24,031 nucleotides of DNA from Pseudomonadota bacterium (GCA_023434425.1 JAEYSS010000249.1:1-24031); one strand, 5' to 3'. Shown: positions 7,370-13,941, counted from the stretch's first letter. The notes: a model not told the origin generated them from the letters alone. Numbers and translations: made by a program.

Positions 7370-8668
7370 ATGCGCCGGCCGGCGCTGCCGCTCGCTGCGG
7401 CCGCCGCACTGGCGCCGGGCTTGCTCAACTTCGCTGTCCTGCCGCCGGAGCGGAGCGCCGTACCGCGCATGACCGTCAGCCAGCAGACACCGGGCCACCA
7501 CCGCCAGAGGCCGAATTTCATTCCGGAGTCGCCGTTCAAACGCGACATGAACGGCCGCTTCCGCGACGAGATCCAGGAGCTGCGCCGCCGGGTGATGGAC
7601 ATGCATCGCACCGGCCATGAGCCGATCTGCTCGACGCAGATTCTCGGCGAAGCACGCGATCTGATGAACTACACCAACAATGCGGCAGCCGTTCGCGCAC
7701 GGCTGGATGATCTGCGTGCCACGCTGAATCAGGCGAACCAGGATTATGCCTACGCGCAGTCGGCCGAGGACGGTTCCTGGGGCGGCTGTTACAAGGCCTG
7801 GTATCTCCGGCTGGATGCCAGCGTCGATCCGATGAAAGAACTGGTCGAGGCCGGCAGGCGTCCGCCGCATCCGCTACGCTTCTTCGAACCGGTCAATACG
7901 CCGGAAAAAATGCGCCACTATCTGGACAGCCTGCTGGTATCCGATGTGAAGGCGACCGGCGTCGACAACCGCAAGGAACTGAACTACGCGATCACCAGCC
8001 TGGCGCAGATCCTGTTCAAGCCGAAGGTTGCCGCGCTGTTGCCCGAGGGCACACCGGTGGCCGCGCTGGCCGCCACGCTGCAGGATTTCCTCGACAACAC
8101 CGCGCAGAATCCGGAAACCGGCTTCTGGGGCGCCTGGTACATGATCGACGGCGAGCTGAAGAAAACCAACGATCTCAGTATTACCTTCCATGCGATCAGC
8201 TACCGGCCGGACGACCCGCCGCATATGCGCGAACTGGCCGAGACGCTGTTTGCCATGCGCGCCAGTCGCTATCCCTATGGCTGGCGCGATGAGGGCAAGC
8301 AGAACAACCATCATGCCTATGACGTGGCGCGGCTACTGCGTCGCACCTGGCCCTACATGACAGCGGAACAGCAGGCGCGCGCCACCGCCGAACTCACCAC
8401 TATGGTGGCGCGGTCGCTCAGCGTCTCGATCCGGCCTGACGGCCATTTCGACGACGAACCCTATACCAGCCCGGCCGAGGCGTATTATTTCGGCGTGTCG
8501 TTCCTGGATGAAGTCGGTTTCTTCCGGCCCAGCCGCCGGTTCTGGACTCCCCTGGAGACCAGCGACGCCGACTCACTGCGCGCGGCATTTCTGATCCATC
8601 TGCAGCAGATGGATCAGCGCAACGCCCTGGTGACGGCGGCGCTGCGCAAGCTGACCGCCGTCGACTGA
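7370..8668 (+). CDS. Unrecognised protein, possible alpha/alpha-toroid fold
   Basis: 432 residues if the ATG at 7370 is used; ATG 7469 is a later alternative. I do not recognise the family. It opens with a possible signal or anchor (PALPLAAAAALAPGLLNFAVL). The body is mostly helical and carries spaced Gly/Trp-rich motifs: EDGSWGGCY (about residue 132), NPETGFWGAWY (about 246) and RPDGHFDDEPYTSPAEAYYFG (about 354). The last holds DGHFDD where the others hold an aromatic-Gly pair. Such evenly spaced loops at the ends of helical hairpins resemble prenyltransferase/squalene-cyclase toroids, but this is an inference. YGWRDEGKQNNHHAYDVAR (about 305) is a candidate active or metal site. It lies 13 bp after the TPR-methyltransferase and is probably coexpressed with it. 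Confidence 0.7.
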   Translation: MRRPALPLAAAAALAPGLLNFAVLPPERSAVPRMTVSQQTPGHHRQRPNFIPESPFKRDMNGRFRDEIQELRRRVMDMHRTGHEPICSTQILGEARDLMNYTNNAAAVRARLDDLRATLNQANQDYAYAQSAEDGSWGGCYKAWYLRLDASVDPMKELVEAGRRPPHPLRFFEPVNTPEKMRHYLDSLLVSDVKATGVDNRKELNYAITSLAQILFKPKVAALLPEGTPVAALAATLQDFLDNTAQNPETGFWGAWYMIDGELKKTNDLSITFHAISYRPDDPPHMRELAETLFAMRASRYPYGWRDEGKQNNHHAYDVARLLRRTWPYMTAEQQARATAELTTMVARSLSVSIRPDGHFDDEPYTSPAEAYYFGVSFLDEVGFFRPSRRFWTPLETSDADSLRAAFLIHLQQMDQRNALVTAALRKLTAVD

Positions 8669-8684
8669 ACGATCCTGCAAAGAA

Positions 8685-8708
8685 AAGGGCGGGGTTTCCC
8701 CCGCCCTT
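8685..8708 (-). terminator. Intrinsic terminator for the iron-binding protein gene (possibly bidirectional)
   Basis: A 10-bp perfect stem (AAGGGCGGGG / CCCCGCCCTT) with a 4-base loop lies between two convergent genes. Read on the minus strand it is followed by the T-rich run TTCTTT, as expected for termination of the gene ending at 8751. On the plus strand the 3-prime flank lacks a U tract, so it is a weaker terminator in that direction. Confidence 0.75.
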
Positions 8709-8730
8709 CAGTCGCTCGCGTTGTGCGGCT

Positions 8731-8768
8731 GTTACTTCCAGCCGGCCCAGTTACTTCCAGCCAGCCCT
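8731..8768. repeat. 19-bp tandem duplication across the 3-prime end of the iron-binding protein gene
   Basis: Two adjacent 19-bp units (8731-8749 and 8750-8768) agree at 17 of 19 positions and share GTTACTTCCAGCC. The unit includes the last codons and stop of the minus-strand gene. The second copy lies just beyond the stop, so the protein end is not altered. Confidence 0.7.
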
Positions 8769-9809
8769 GTCCATGAGCTTGAGCGCCTCTTCGTTGTTGC
8801 GGCCGAAGACGGCGGCATTGATCTGGTCTTCCTTGAACTCGGCCCAGGAGGCGATCACCGGATGCAGCGGCACATTGGCGATCACCGGGAACTCGTAGTT
8901 GCCCTTGGCGAAGTAGTTCTGCGCTTCGGCCGAGGCGAGGTATTCAAGGAACTTGATCGCATTCGCCTTGTTCGGCGCATATTTCGCCACGCCGGCGCCA
9001 CTGATGTTGACGTGGGTACCGCGGTCGGCCTGGTTCGGGAAGATCACGGCGAGATTCGCCACCACGGCCTTGTCCTCGGCCTTGGCGGAATTGGCCAGAC
9101 GCGCGAAGTAATAGGTGTTCGACACCGCCACGTCGCCCTCGCCCGCCGCCACTGCCTTGATCTGGTCGGTATCGCCGCCCTTGGGCGCGCGTGCCAGGTT
9201 GGCGACCACGGCCCTGGCCCAGGTCTCGGTGGCCGGCGCGCCCAGCGTGGCGATCATCGAACCCACCAGCGACTGCATATAGACGTTGGTGGAGGAGCGG
9301 ATCAGCAGACGACCTTTCCACTTCGCATCGGCGAGATCCTCATAGCGGGCGAGATCACCGGACTTCACCTTGTCCTTATGTACCACGAAGACGCGGGCGC
9401 GCTTGGAGAAGCCGAACCAATGGCCGTCGGGCTCGCGCAGATGGGCCGGGATCACCTTTTCCAGCGTGGCGTTCCGGATCGGCTGCAGCAGGCCGTTCTG
9501 CTGCGCGCGCCACAGCCGGCCGGCATCCACGGTGATCAGCACGTCGGCCGGACTCTTGTCACCTTCGGCACGCATGCGCTGCAGCAGCTGATCCTCGCCC
9601 GCCTCGATGCGGTTGATCTTGATACCGGTCTGCCTGGTGAAACTGGCGTACAGCGCCTCGTCGGTGTCGTAGTGGCGCGAGGAATAGAGATTCACGACCT
9701 TGTCCTGCGCGGCGGCGACCTGCGGCAGAATCGCCGTGGCGGCGGCAGCGAAGCCGAGCAGCAGAAGGCGACGGGACAGCGAAGCGGTATCTTTCGAGAC
9801 GAGGCGCAT
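8751..9809 (-). CDS. Periplasmic Fe(III)-binding protein of an ABC transporter (FutA/FbpA type)
   Basis: 352 residues from ATG 9809, chosen because CAGGGAG lies about 7 bp before it and the signal peptide then begins correctly (LSRRLLLLGFAAAATAILPQVAAAQ). An in-frame ATG at 9857 would start inside a Fur-like box. The mature protein starts DKVVNLYSSRHYDTDEALYA. Tyrosines Y47, Y177, Y233 and Y234 keep the spacing of the iron-binding tyrosines of FutA1 (13, 143, 199 and 200 in the mature protein, from memory), with H46 next to Y47. It would bind ferric iron in the periplasm and hand it to a permease, most plausibly the one at 4035-5726. It is a single gene with its own terminator and two upstream Fur-like boxes, downstream of but separate from the benzoate ligase operon. 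Confidence 0.92.
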   Translation of the reverse strand: MRLVSKDTASLSRRLLLLGFAAAATAILPQVAAAQDKVVNLYSSRHYDTDEALYASFTRQTGIKINRIEAGEDQLLQRMRAEGDKSPADVLITVDAGRLWRAQQNGLLQPIRNATLEKVIPAHLREPDGHWFGFSKRARVFVVHKDKVKSGDLARYEDLADAKWKGRLLIRSSTNVYMQSLVGSMIATLGAPATETWARAVVANLARAPKGGDTDQIKAVAAGEGDVAVSNTYYFARLANSAKAEDKAVVANLAVIFPNQADRGTHVNISGAGVAKYAPNKANAIKFLEYLASAEAQNYFAKGNYEFPVIANVPLHPVIASWAEFKEDQINAAVFGRNNEEALKLMDRAGWK

Positions 9810-9841
9810 AAAAATGCTCCCTGAGCAATGCGTTTTCTTTA

Positions 9842-9856
9842 TGCAAATGAATTGCA
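9842..9856. promoter_or_regulatory. Candidate Fur box, proximal site before the iron-binding protein gene
   Basis: TGCAAATGAATTGCA closely resembles the alphaproteobacterial Fur/Mur consensus. The half-sites TGCAAAT and TGCAATT face each other around a central G. It lies 33-47 bp upstream of the ATG at 9809, in the core promoter region of this minus-strand gene. Confidence 0.65.
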
Positions 9857-9881
9857 AGGGCAGAAACTATCACTACCGAGT

Positions 9882-9896
9882 TGCGAATGCAACGCA
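9882..9896. promoter_or_regulatory. Candidate Fur box, distal site before the iron-binding protein gene
   Basis: TGCGAATGCAACGCA is a weaker Fur-like box whose centre is 40 bp from that of the proximal site. On the minus strand it overlaps a possible -35 TTGCAT, spaced 17 bp from TAGTTT. Two boxes at about four helical turns fit cooperative repression. Confidence 0.45.
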
Positions 9897-9994
9897 GAGT
9901 AAAAAACATATAGATTCATCCGTGCCTGGCTGAATAAGCGCCGCCACGCCGTCTCGGGCAAAAAAAAGCCTGCGTTTATCGAGAGAAGCGGCCG

Positions 9995-10795
9995 TCAGGA
10001 GCCAAGGCTGCCGATGAAGCCGACAAGGGCCTTGAGCGTTGCGGCGGGCTGGTCGCGCTGCGGCGAATGACCGCAGACGGGGATCAGCAGGACGTCGGCC
10101 CCTGCCCGTTCCTTGATGCTGTCGACCTGGGCGACGGAGCCGTATTCGTCGTCCTCCCCCTGGATCGCCAGCACCGGCACGGTGATCCGGTCGACATAGG
10201 CTTCGATATTCCAGTGCTGGAAGTCCGGATTGAGCCAGGAGTCGCACCAGCCGCGGAAGGCGCAGTCGACATTGTCGCCATGGTATTTCGCCAGCCGTGC
10301 CTTCAGGTCGCCCCCGGTATAGGCCTTGTCGGCGGCGCGGATCGAGCGGACCGAAACCTCTTCGCAGAAGACATGCGGCGCCATGACTGCGACGCCCAGC
10401 AGGCCTTCGCGCACTGAAATAGCTTTTGGCGCGCCGGCGTAGATCAGCGCGATCGAGGCGCCGTCGGAATGCCCGATCAGGATATGCGACTGGATGCCAA
10501 GCGCCGCCAGCAGATCGGGCAGACCGGCCTCGCCCTCGTCGTGCATGTAGGTAACAGGCCGCGGCAATGCGCAGGGCGACGAGCCGCCATAGCCGATGCG
10601 GCTGTAGACCAGCGCCGGCAGTCCGGTCGCCTGCGCCACCTGGTCGGGGAAATCCTTCCACAGCGCGACGCAGCCGAGGCCTTCATGCAGGAAGACCAGC
10701 ACCGGCAGCGCGGTATCCCGCAGCCCGGATCCTCCAGCCCAGCGGTATTCGATGCGGCCGGCCGATGTGTCGATATGCTGCAGAGCCGCCGCCAT
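9995..10795 (-). CDS. Alpha/beta hydrolase of the benzoate ligase operon
   Basis: A 266-residue cytoplasmic alpha/beta hydrolase with no signal peptide. The catalytic triad is readable: nucleophile S110 in GHSDGA, acid D216 in GEDDEYG and H243 in CGHSPQRD. FLHEGLGCVALW supplies the oxyanion-hole region. It begins 10 bp after the benzoate-CoA ligase stop and belongs to the flavodoxin-ligase-hydrolase transcription unit. In box clusters of other bacteria a lactonase or esterase-like hydrolase is often linked, so hydrolysis of a lactone or CoA-ester side product of ring opening is plausible. The sequence alone does not fix the substrate; an esterase, enol-lactonase or thioesterase role would all fit. 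Confidence 0.88.
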   Translation of the reverse strand: MAAALQHIDTSAGRIEYRWAGGSGLRDTALPVLVFLHEGLGCVALWKDFPDQVAQATGLPALVYSRIGYGGSSPCALPRPVTYMHDEGEAGLPDLLAALGIQSHILIGHSDGASIALIYAGAPKAISVREGLLGVAVMAPHVFCEEVSVRSIRAADKAYTGGDLKARLAKYHGDNVDCAFRGWCDSWLNPDFQHWNIEAYVDRITVPVLAIQGEDDEYGSVAQVDSIKERAGADVLLIPVCGHSPQRDQPAATLKALVGFIGSLGS

Positions 10796-10805
10796 ATCCG
10801 AACGG

Positions 10806-12362
10806 TCAGGCCCGGTCGCGCAGCTTAAAACGCTGGATCTTGCCGGTCGCGGTCTTGGGCAGCTCGTCCACCACCTCGATCCAGCGCGGATACTTGTACG
10901 GCGCCAGGCGCTCCTTCACGAAAGCCTTCAGCTCCTCATCCAGCGCCGCATCGGCGCCGATGCCGGGTTTCAGCACGACGTAGGCCTTGGGTTTGATCAG
11001 GTCGTCGGTATCGGCATGCGCCACCACCGCGACCTCCAGCACCTTGGGATGCCCCTGCAGCGCGGACTCGACCTCGAACGGCGAAACCCAGATGCCGCTG
11101 ACCTTCAGCATGTCGTCGCTGCGGCCGGCATAGACGAAATAGCCGTCGTTGGTGCGCAGGTATTTGTCGCCCGTGCGTGTCCAGGGCCCGTGGAAGGTCG
11201 CCAGACTCTTGGCGCGATTGTTCCAGTAGGCCACGGCGCAGCTCGGGCCGCTGACCAGCAGTTCGCCGATACTGCCCTGTTCCACGTCCTTGCCATGCTC
11301 ATCGACGATGCGCAGCTCATAGCCGGGAACAGCAGTGCCGGTGGTGCCGTAGCGCACGTCGCCCGGCCGGTTGGAGAGGAAGATATGCAGCATCTCGGTC
11401 GAGCCGATGCCGTCGAGAATTTCGACGCCGAAAACCTTTTCCCAGCGCTTGCCGATATCCTCGGGCAGCGCCTCGCCGGCCGACACGCAGCGGCGCAGTT
11501 TCGCCGATCCGCTCTCTTTCGTGATCGTCTGGTCGGCGAGAATGCCGGCATACAATGTCGGGACGCCGTAGAAGATCGTGGCCTGGTGTTCCTTCAGCCG
11601 CTTCATCACCGCAGCGGGCGTCGGCCGTTCGGCCATCAGCACGCTGGTGGCGCCGACATGCAGCGGAAAGGTCATGGCATTGCCCATGCCATAGGCGAAG
11701 AACAGTTTCGCCGCGGAGAAAACGACGTCGTCCTCACGGATACCCAGCACCTCTTCCGCATAGAGCACGCAGGTATGCACGATGTCGCTGTGCAGATGCA
11801 TGGTGCCCTTGGGCGAGCCGGTCGAGCCCGACGAATAGAGCCAGAAGCCGATATCGTCCGGCGTGGTCGCGGCCGGCTCGAGCTGGTCGGACTGCTCTTC
11901 CAGCAATTTGGCCAGCGGCATCACCGTCGGCGGCACCTGACCCGAGATCAGGACTTTCTCCAGACAGGGCTGGCCGGAAATGATCGGGCGGAAGCGCTCC
12001 ATCAGCGCGTCCGACACGCAGAGCACGACGGCGCGGCTGTCGCGCAGCATGAAGTCGTAATCCGGCGTGGTCAGCAGCGTGTTGACCGGCACCGGAATGG
12101 CGCCGATTTTCATCGCACCCCAGAACATCGCCGGGAAGTCGATGCTGTCCAGCAGCGCCAGCAGCACGCGCTGCTCGGGCTTCACGCCCTGCGCCTTCAG
12201 CAGGTTGCCGGCGCGGTTCACCCGTGCGGCAAGCTCGGCATAGGTGTAGCTGCCCTTGTCGTCGATGAAGGCGGTCTTGGCCCCGCGCCCCTCCGCGATA
12301 TGGCGGTCGATGAAATGCGTCGCGGCGTTATACCGCCGCGGCAGCTCCAGAAAGCGCGGCAT
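10806..12362 (-). CDS. bclA: Benzoate-CoA ligase
   Basis: 518 residues, the usual length for the benzoate-CoA ligase family of ANL adenylating enzymes. It activates benzoate with ATP and CoA to benzoyl-CoA, the entry step of the box pathway. Visible motifs are the ATP loop YSSGSTGSPKG (176-186), the substrate-pocket segment KLFFAYGMGNAM (219-230), GSTEMLHIF, YAGRSDDMLKVSG for the hinge region, and the C-terminal catalytic lysine K508 in PKTATGKIQRFKLRD. The FFAYG segment and LEVAVVAHAD fit benzoate-type rather than acetate or fatty-acid ligases. ATG 12362 follows GGGAGGATTCC. It is the second gene of a minus-strand unit behind the flavodoxin. Cinnamate or hydroxybenzoate activity cannot be excluded. 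Confidence 0.93.
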   Translation of the reverse strand: MPRFLELPRRYNAATHFIDRHIAEGRGAKTAFIDDKGSYTYAELAARVNRAGNLLKAQGVKPEQRVLLALLDSIDFPAMFWGAMKIGAIPVPVNTLLTTPDYDFMLRDSRAVVLCVSDALMERFRPIISGQPCLEKVLISGQVPPTVMPLAKLLEEQSDQLEPAATTPDDIGFWLYSSGSTGSPKGTMHLHSDIVHTCVLYAEEVLGIREDDVVFSAAKLFFAYGMGNAMTFPLHVGATSVLMAERPTPAAVMKRLKEHQATIFYGVPTLYAGILADQTITKESGSAKLRRCVSAGEALPEDIGKRWEKVFGVEILDGIGSTEMLHIFLSNRPGDVRYGTTGTAVPGYELRIVDEHGKDVEQGSIGELLVSGPSCAVAYWNNRAKSLATFHGPWTRTGDKYLRTNDGYFVYAGRSDDMLKVSGIWVSPFEVESALQGHPKVLEVAVVAHADTDDLIKPKAYVVLKPGIGADAALDEELKAFVKERLAPYKYPRWIEVVDELPKTATGKIQRFKLRDRA

Positions 12363-12422
12363 GGAATCCTCCCGGGGATGTTCTGTCTTATTGTTTATGC
12401 CGCCCGCTGTGAAAGCAGGCAG

Positions 12423-12890
12423 TTACGCAGCCTTGGCCAGCGGCGCGACCTGCTCGGCCCATTCCAGCGCCCAGGCCACGCCATCGTCTTCCGGCAGCGT
12501 TCCGCCCGAGGCGTTATGCTGCATGCGGTCGCCGATCATCGTGGCCTTCAGGCTGCGCAACGCATCCTCGAACTGCTTGCCGCCGTGATTGAAGGTGTCC
12601 TGGTAGGTCGTGTCGCCGAGGCCGATCACGCCGACATACTTGCCGCTCAGATCCGGACGCACGGCCAGCAGATCGGCGATGAAATCGCGGGCATTGTCGG
12701 GAACATCACCCTGGCCATAGGTGGAGGTGACGATCAGAAAGGCGCCCGGACGCTGAAATACATCCGCCTTCAGGTTGTCCATCAGCAGGATCTCGACGCC
12801 ATGGCCCTTGGCTTCCAGCGCCTTCTTCACATCGCCCGCCACCAGCTCGGCCGTGCCGGTCATGGTGCCGACCAGAATGGATACCTGCAT
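12423..12890 (-). CDS. Flavodoxin (MioC-like short-chain)
   Basis: 155 residues. The FMN phosphate loop is GTMTGTAE (8-15), the loop near residue 58 is TSTYGQGDVPDN, and the 90s loop is GLGDTTYQDTFNHGG. These make it a single-domain flavodoxin, here a one- or two-electron carrier in the cytoplasm. ATG 12890 has a GAGGAG ribosome binding site. It is the first gene of the benzoate ligase operon and is divergent from boxR, with a candidate BoxR site in its promoter. The epoxidase BoxB normally takes electrons from NADPH through the ferredoxin-flavoprotein reductase BoxA. No boxA is in this window, so this flavodoxin may carry electrons to BoxB. That role is an inference; it could equally serve another flavoprotein. 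Confidence 0.9.
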   Translation of the reverse strand: MQVSILVGTMTGTAELVAGDVKKALEAKGHGVEILLMDNLKADVFQRPGAFLIVTSTYGQGDVPDNARDFIADLLAVRPDLSGKYVGVIGLGDTTYQDTFNHGGKQFEDALRSLKATMIGDRMQHNASGGTLPEDDGVAWALEWAEQVAPLAKAA

Positions 12891-12938
12891 GAACAGCTCC
12901 TCAACGCTTTAGTGGCAACGCCTGAATGGTAGTGAGCC

Positions 12939-12952
12939 CGAACTATAACGCA
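12939..12952 (-). promoter_or_regulatory. Degenerate BoxR-type operator at the flavodoxin promoter
   Basis: Read on the minus strand, TGCGTTATAGTTCG matches TGCAnTATAnTGCA at all but three fixed or half-site positions. It contains a possible -10 TATAGT (12947-12942), with a poor -35 TGGAGC 17 bp upstream. It lies about 50-60 bp upstream of the flavodoxin ATG. Confidence 0.4.
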
Positions 12953-12978
12953 TCATCTGCTGGCGCTCCAGAGGAAAT

Positions 12979-12992
12979 TGCACTATAATGCA
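12979..12992. promoter_or_regulatory. Candidate BoxR operator overlapping the boxR -10
   Basis: TGCACTATAATGCA has perfect TGCA half-sites separated by 6 bp. Inside it is a consensus -10, TATAAT (12984-12989), so a bound repressor would block RNA polymerase. The same pattern recurs exactly before boxC (13931-13944). The related BzdR regulators are known to recognise TGCA-based operators, which supports autoregulation. Confidence 0.6.
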
Positions 12993-12996
12993 CTGC

Positions 12997-13899
12997 ATGA
13001 GCGAAACCCGGGACAAAACCGCCCCCGAAGATACCGTCTTCCTGCAGACGGTAGGTGAACGCGTTCGAAACGCCCGCGCCCGCCGCGGCATGAGCCGCAA
13101 GATTCTGGCGAAGGATTCCGGCGTTTCCGAACGCTACCTGGCGCAGCTGGAAGGCGGCGCCGGCAATATCTCGATCCTGCTGTTGCGCCAGATCGCCCGC
13201 GCCATGGATCTGCCGATTACCGATTTCCTCGGCGACCGCGCGCCGCTGGGAGTCGACCAGGCTTTGCTGCTGCGCCAGATCGAGGATCTGTCGCCGGAGC
13301 AGCTGCAGGAACTGCAGGGTTTCGTGCGCGACCGTTTCGGGGTTGCACCCGGCGTGAAGCGGCATATCGCGCTGATCGGCCTGCGCGGTGCCGGCAAGAC
13401 CACGCTGGGGCAGTTGCTGGCACAGGCCTTCGGTCTGCAATTCATCGAAATGGCCAAGGAAATCGAGATCGAAGCCGGCCTGTCCCTGAACGAGATTTTC
13501 GACCTCTACGGTCAGGCGGCCTATCGCCGTTTCGAGCGGCGCGCGCTGGAGCGCGTGACCGCCGATCCCGCCCCCAAGGTGATCGCCACCGGCGGCAGCC
13601 TGCCCTCGGAGCCTCAAGCTTACGCGCATCTGCTGACGCATTGCTTCACCATCTGGCTGAAGGCCTCGCCCGAGGAACATATGAGCCGCGTCGTCGCCCA
13701 GGGTGACATGCGGCCGATCACCGGCCAGTCGGAAGCCATGGCCGACCTCAAGCGGATTCTGGCGCAGCGCGAGGCGCTCTATACGCGCGCCGACATGAGC
13801 TTCGACACGGCCGGCAAGGCCGTGACACAGGCGGCCGCCGATCTGGCCGCGGCGCTGCGCGCCCACCCGGCCTGGCTCGCCCGCGAGGCCGCGGAATAG
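12997..13899 (+). CDS. boxR: BoxR/BzdR-type regulator: XRE helix-turn-helix plus shikimate-kinase-like domain
   Basis: 300 residues from ATG 12997; ATG 12988 lies inside the operator and -10 and is unlikely. Residues 17-80 are an XRE/Cro helix-turn-helix (ERVRNARARRGMSRKILAKD, SGVSERYLAQLEGG). A linker (81-120) leads to a shikimate-kinase-like domain with a Walker A loop GLRGAGKTT (128-136, K134), YRRFERRALE, ATGGSLPS and GDMRPITG. The conserved shikimate-binding Asp after beta-2 appears changed (FIEMAKEIEIE), so the domain probably senses rather than phosphorylates. BzdR and BoxR bind benzoyl-CoA through this domain and release DNA. The gene lies between the divergent ligase operon and boxCB, the expected place for the local repressor. 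The -10 lies 7 bp before the ATG, so the mRNA may be leaderless. Confidence 0.93.
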   Translation: MSETRDKTAPEDTVFLQTVGERVRNARARRGMSRKILAKDSGVSERYLAQLEGGAGNISILLLRQIARAMDLPITDFLGDRAPLGVDQALLLRQIEDLSPEQLQELQGFVRDRFGVAPGVKRHIALIGLRGAGKTTLGQLLAQAFGLQFIEMAKEIEIEAGLSLNEIFDLYGQAAYRRFERRALERVTADPAPKVIATGGSLPSEPQAYAHLLTHCFTIWLKASPEEHMSRVVAQGDMRPITGQSEAMADLKRILAQREALYTRADMSFDTAGKAVTQAAADLAAALRAHPAWLAREAAE

Positions 13900-13900
13900 C

Positions 13901-13918
13901 TGCAAGATAATTCTTGCA
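13901..13918. promoter_or_regulatory. Perfect 18-bp palindrome upstream of boxC
   Basis: TGCAAGATAATTCTTGCA is an inverted repeat with 7-bp perfect arms and a TAAT centre, starting 2 bp after the boxR stop. Its right arm overlaps the boxC -35 (TTGCAT, 13914-13919). The centre is 28 bp upstream of the boxC operator centre. It has TGCA ends like that operator but 10-bp rather than 6-bp spacing. It is too AT-rich to look like a terminator. Confidence 0.5.
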
Positions 13919-13941
13919 TCGACCCGAAACTGCATTATATT
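13914..13941 (+). promoter_or_regulatory. boxCB promoter
   Basis: The -35 TTGCAT (13914-13919) and -10 TATATT (13936-13941) are separated by 16 bp. A start near 13948 would give a short leader carrying the AGGGAGG ribosome binding site at 13957-13963 before the boxC ATG at 13974. Both elements are overlapped by palindromes, which suggests tight repression without inducer. Confidence 0.6.

Noticed and set aside
5761..7611. 616-codon minus-strand open frame opposite the TPR-methyltransferase
   Set aside because: Antisense shadow; no recognisable domain, and it runs across two real plus-strand genes.
9955..9990. Run of eight T on the minus strand after the alpha/beta hydrolase as an intrinsic terminator
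   Set aside because: The T tract is present but no GC-rich stem precedes it in the right position, so it does not meet the pattern.
12363..12422. Possible separate promoter between flavodoxin and benzoate-CoA ligase
   Set aside because: The gap is only 60 bp and I found no convincing -35/-10 pair or BoxR-type site there, so cotranscription is simpler.
10752..12932. 726-codon plus-strand open frame opposite the ligase and flavodoxin genes
   Set aside because: It lies antisense to three well-supported genes. Its product is rich in His, Arg and Gln without any fold pattern, typical of a GC-rich shadow frame.
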